A stretch of DNA of 42,498 bases, taken from Clostridia bacterium (GTDB lineage Bacteria > Bacillota > Clostridia > Oscillospirales > Acutalibacteraceae). The DNA is taken from positions 1 to 42,498 of the forward strand of contig JAFSDK010000007.1 in assembly GCA_017436255.1 (NCBI GenBank). The letters are read 5' to 3'. The notes beneath the pieces were generated by a model. That model was not told where the DNA came from. It searched no databases and saw only the letters and a list, made by a program, of their open reading frames with translations. Made by a program: the position numbers and the translations under genes. This document shows positions 40,525 through 42,498 of the stretch, one piece after another. Numbering within the stretch: position 1 is the first letter of the stretch; each line of letters starts with the position of its first letter.

Positions 40525-40652
40525 TCGTGCTTCGCACCCCGCTTGCGGTGCCCGACGACTCGATACTACCGTATCTCGCTTGTCGACCGCGGCGCTTCGT
40601 TACGCTCGCTTCTTCGTCCACCGGACGCGCTCGCGACCTCACCCGACACTCT
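40525..40652. repeat. GC-rich hairpin element, copy 2
   Basis: About 128 bases, much richer in GC than the surroundings, with small hairpins such as GTGC ttc GCAC and GTCC acc GGAC. It shares ttgcggt-cccgac, gtcgaccgcggcgctt, ttacgctcgct and gcgct-gcgac-tcacc in the same order with 4676-4781. It lies exactly between the two copies of the tRNA-Trp 3' end. No integrase or other gene is inside. Confidence 0.55.
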
Positions 40653-40732
40653 CCGAGTGCCTCGGGTTCTTTTTTACATAAAAAAATAAAGACACCGCAA
40701 AAGCGATGTCTTTGGCAGGGGCAGAAGGGATC
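40653..40732. repeat. tRNA-Trp 3' end and terminator (right copy)
   Basis: The second copy of the 74-80-base direct repeat, which here forms the real tRNA-Trp 3' end (40713-40732) and its terminator. Confidence 0.7.
40681..40710 (-). terminator. Terminator of the tRNA-Met/tRNA-Trp unit
   Basis: On the minus strand, GACATCGC pairs with GCGGTGTC around TTTT and runs into TTTATTTTTT just past the tRNA-Trp 3' end. Confidence 0.75.
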
Positions 40733-40788
40733 GAACCCTCGGCACTCGGTTTTGGAGACCGATGCTCTACCAGCTGAGCTATACCCCT
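40713..40788 (-). tRNA. tRNA-Trp(CCA)
   Basis: 76 bases with encoded CCA. On the minus strand the acceptor AGGGGTA pairs with TGCCCCT; D-arm TAGCTCAGCTGGTAGAGC; anticodon stem TCGGT/ACCGA with loop CTCCAAA, anticodon CCA; T-arm GGGTTCGATCCC. Second in a unit with tRNA-Met. Confidence 0.97.
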
Positions 40789-40799
40789 ATATTATTTTA

Positions 40800-40854
40800 T
40801 TGACTAACACTGTGGACCAGCATTTTCGTCTTGACTAACACTGGTGGACCAGCA
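40800..40854. repeat. Short tandem duplication of the tRNA-Met 3' end
   Basis: ttgactaacactgtggaccagca begins at 40800 and ttgactaacactggtggaccagca at 40831, differing by one base. The second is the true 3' end of tRNA-Met with its downstream flank; the first is a vestigial copy with an incomplete CCA complement. Confidence 0.65.
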
Positions 40855-40918
40855 GGGACTCGAACCCCGGACCAACCGGTTATGAGCCGGTTGCTCTAAC
40901 CAACTGAGCTACTGGTCC
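40842..40918 (-). tRNA. tRNA-Met(CAT), elongator type
   Basis: 77 bases with encoded CCA. Minus strand: acceptor GGACCAG pairs with CTGGTCC; D-arm TAGCTCAGTTGGTTAGAGC; anticodon stem ACCGG/CCGGT with loop CTCATAA, anticodon CAT; T-arm GGGGTTCGAGTCCC. The paired first acceptor base argues against initiator tRNA; an Ile2 (lysidine) identity is possible but less likely. Confidence 0.93.
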
Positions 40919-40933
40919 GTGTCAGCAAGAATT

Positions 40934-40961
40934 ATTATACCATAAAAATCTTCATTGTCAA
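40934..40961 (-). promoter_or_regulatory. Promoter of the tRNA-Met/tRNA-Trp unit
   Basis: On the minus strand TTGACA (40961-40956) and TATAAT (40939-40934), both exact, spacer 16. Confidence 0.8.
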
Positions 40962-40992
40962 TATTATATTTTTATTTTTGATACAAATTTTG

Positions 40993-41021
40993 TTGCAGTA
41001 ATTGGTAAAATATGATATTAT
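40993..41021 (+). promoter_or_regulatory. Promoter of the murI operon
   Basis: TTGCAG and TATTAT are 17 bases apart, about 40 bases before the start. Confidence 0.55.
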
Positions 41022-41059
41022 TATATGGAATTAATTTTTAAAGTAAGGAGATATACATT

Positions 41060-41875
41060 ATGCCTGACAAACGCCCTATTGGTATATTTGATTCGGGTCT
41101 TGGCGGTTTAACCGTTATGAAGGAAATAGTTAAACTTATGCCCAAAGAAAATATTGTATATTTCGGTGATACGGGTCGTGTGCCCTATGGTACGCGTAGC
41201 CGCGATATTATTCACAAATATGCACTTCAAGATGAAAAGTTTTTAATCAACAATGACGTTAAACTCATTATTGCCGCTTGCGGTACAGTAAGTTCGATTG
41301 TTGCAGATTTACCAAACACTTTACCCGTACCTTTTTTCGAGGTCATATCTTACGCCGCAAAAATGGCGGTTAGTGCTACGCGTAACAAAAAAATTGGTGT
41401 TATAGGCACATCAGCCACCATTAGCAGTGAAAGTCACAAAAAGAAAATTTTAGAATTAGATAGCAACATAGAGGTTTTTACTTCTCCCTGTACACTTTTT
41501 GTGCCTTTTGTTGAGGAAGGTTGGATTTCGGCAGATGACAACGTAGTTTTAGGTATGGTTAGCCGTTATTTAGAGCCTTTAAAACAAAGTGGTGTTGACA
41601 CATTGATTCTTGGTTGCACCCACTACCCTATTTTGTGTGACGTTATAAGAAAGGTTATGGGCGATGACGTTACACTTATAAATCCCGGTGAAGCATTGGC
41701 TTTAGCGGTTAAGGATTATTTAGAGAATAACGACTTATCAAACGTAGAACAAAAGGGCAATTATGAATTCTTTGTTAGCGATAAAACCGCAACATTTGAA
41801 AAAACAGCACATATGTTACTTGGCGAAAAAGTTGAATATAACAAGGTTAAACAGGTGGATATTGATAAAATATGA
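41060..41875 (+). CDS. murI: Glutamate racemase
   Basis: 271 residues; AAGGAG before the ATG. N-terminal GIFDSGLGGLTVM (8-20) and YFGDTGRVPYGTRS (34-47). The two catalytic cysteines are Cys74 in AACGTVSS and Cys186 in LGCTHYP. The residue after Cys74 is Gly rather than the common Asn of ACNTAS. It makes D-glutamate for peptidoglycan in the cytoplasm. It overlaps the following gene as ATGA and heads a three-gene unit. Confidence 0.95.
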   Translation: MPDKRPIGIFDSGLGGLTVMKEIVKLMPKENIVYFGDTGRVPYGTRSRDIIHKYALQDEKFLINNDVKLIIAACGTVSSIVADLPNTLPVPFFEVISYAAKMAVSATRNKKIGVIGTSATISSESHKKKILELDSNIEVFTSPCTLFVPFVEEGWISADDNVVLGMVSRYLEPLKQSGVDTLILGCTHYPILCDVIRKVMGDDVTLINPGEALALAVKDYLENNDLSNVEQKGNYEFFVSDKTATFEKTAHMLLGEKVEYNKVKQVDIDKI

Positions 41876-42294
41876 AGGATGTTTTAATAGATATTAAAGG
41901 CACTCAAGGCATTGGTGATGACGTTGATACCATTGAACTGACTACGGTTGGTCAAATGGCAATAAAAAACGGTAAGCACTACCTTTTCTACAAAGAAAAC
42001 GATACCATTGGCAGTGCCGACGTAAAAACAACGCTTAAAGCCGAGGGTGATAACAGAATTACCCTTTCACGTTCGGGCGAACTTGAAAGCAAACTTGTAA
42101 TTGAAAAAGGTAGGCGCAGTAAATGTTTCTACTCTACCGTTCAAGGTGAACTTGTGTTGGGAATATTCGGTGAAGAAATCACCAACTCCTTAAACGATAA
42201 CGGTGGTTTTTTAAGTATGACGTATACAATTGACGTTGAAAACAGTCTTTTAAGCAGAAATAAAGTTGAGATAAAGGTCAGAGAGGTTAAATAG
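41872..42294 (+). CDS. DUF1934 domain protein
   Basis: 140 residues starting in the ATGA overlap with murI. Beta-barrel pattern of the lipocalin-like DUF1934 family: KDVLIDIKGTQ at the start, KHYLFYKEND near 39, and a C-terminal GGFLSMTYTIDVENSLLSRNKVEIKVREV. Small cytoplasmic protein of unknown role that commonly sits upstream of argS in Firmicutes, as here. Confidence 0.9.
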   Translation: MKDVLIDIKGTQGIGDDVDTIELTTVGQMAIKNGKHYLFYKENDTIGSADVKTTLKAEGDNRITLSRSGELESKLVIEKGRRSKCFYSTVQGELVLGIFGEEITNSLNDNGGFLSMTYTIDVENSLLSRNKVEIKVREVK

Positions 42295-42295
42295 C

Positions 42296-42498
42296 ATGTC
42301 AAAAATAGTTAGTATTGCAAAAGAACAAATTAACAGTTGTATTATAAACGCGGCTAAAAGTGCAATTAGTAAAGGTGTTTTGCCAGAAGCAGAACTTACC
42401 CCCTTTATTATTGAGGTTCCTTCAAACCGTGACCACGGTGATTATGCCGTAAACGCCGCTATGGTTTGGTCAAGAGTTTTCCGCAATGCACCCCGCAA
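42296..42498 (+). CDS. argS: Arginyl-tRNA synthetase, N-terminal part
   Basis: The first 67 codons from the ATG at 42296, GAGAGGTT upstream; the window ends within the gene. The stretch IIEVPSNRDHGDYAVNAAMVW is characteristic of the ArgRS N-terminal Add1 domain that recognises the tRNA D-loop. Catalytic motifs lie outside the window. It is only one base behind the DUF1934 stop, so it is co-transcribed with murI. Confidence 0.9.
   Translation, partial: MSKIVSIAKEQINSCIINAAKSAISKGVLPEAELTPFIIEVPSNRDHGDYAVNAAMVWSRVFRNAPR

Noticed and set aside
40498-40838. Open frames giving VDRGASLRSL-like peptides across the tRNA region
   Set aside because: They overlap tRNA genes and the GC-rich repeat; the peptide shared with 4683-4769 reflects the shared DNA element, not a conserved protein.

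Overview
The window reads as a chromosomal piece of an uncultured, low-GC, spore-former-like member of the Clostridia, probably Oscillospirales. The placement is inferred from gene content and style: sigma-A promoters of the TTGACA-17-TATAAT type, GGAGG-type ribosome binding sites, frequent TTG/GTG starts, a SpoIVFA/SpoIVFB-like pair with CwlD- and DacF-like proteins, the paired radical SAM genes TIGR03960/TIGR03936, and the order murI - DUF1934 - argS. No rRNA or species marker is present, so it goes no lower than class or order with confidence.

Bases 1-9632 are accessory. After the last codons of a probable corrinoid protein come short, poorly characterised transcription units separated by a recurring intergenic repeat: a gcgaggtg-type terminator hairpin followed by AT-rich modules and sometimes a promoter. 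The first unit is a regulatory locus: a leftward three-gene operon of small proteins, a rightward XRE repressor-like gene, a leftward DUF6809-like gene, and a rightward operon of an HTH protein, a membrane zinc-ribbon/LRR protein and an atypical Ser/Thr kinase. Three copies of an ATTAGT-N8-ACTAAT palindrome lie at these promoters and suggest one regulator controls both flanking operons. Then come two unrelated membrane proteins with near-identical promoters and, between them, a substrate - SipW - substrate locus laid out like tapA-sipW-tasA, for a secreted fibre or matrix.

Bases 9633-18773 hold transporters (SLC13/ArsB-type, OFA-family MFS, GltS-type), a GDSL esterase with a CocE/NonD hydrolase, a TPR/DUF4037 pair and an acyltransferase fused to a zinc ribbon. 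Bases 18833-20205 are a scar: orphan hairpins, a decayed glycoside hydrolase and an IS200-type insertion sequence whose transposase ribosome binding site lies in an 18-bp inverted repeat.

Bases 20254-42498 are mostly core chromosome: a leftward seven-gene run (spoIVFA-like, spoIVFB-like, two radical-SAM-related genes, DacF-like, CwlD-like, radA), then ygiQ, an NSS transporter, gapA, two FAD oxidoreductases with yifB/comM, tRNA-Ser, a DUF6198-like membrane protein, an alpha/beta hydrolase and a GH98-like lipoprotein. The window closes with tRNA-Trp and tRNA-Met, both with partial duplicates of their 3' ends nearby (the Trp duplicate is separated by a GC-rich element also found at 4676-4781), and murI - DUF1934 - argS. 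No CRISPR array, rRNA, prophage or replication origin was seen.
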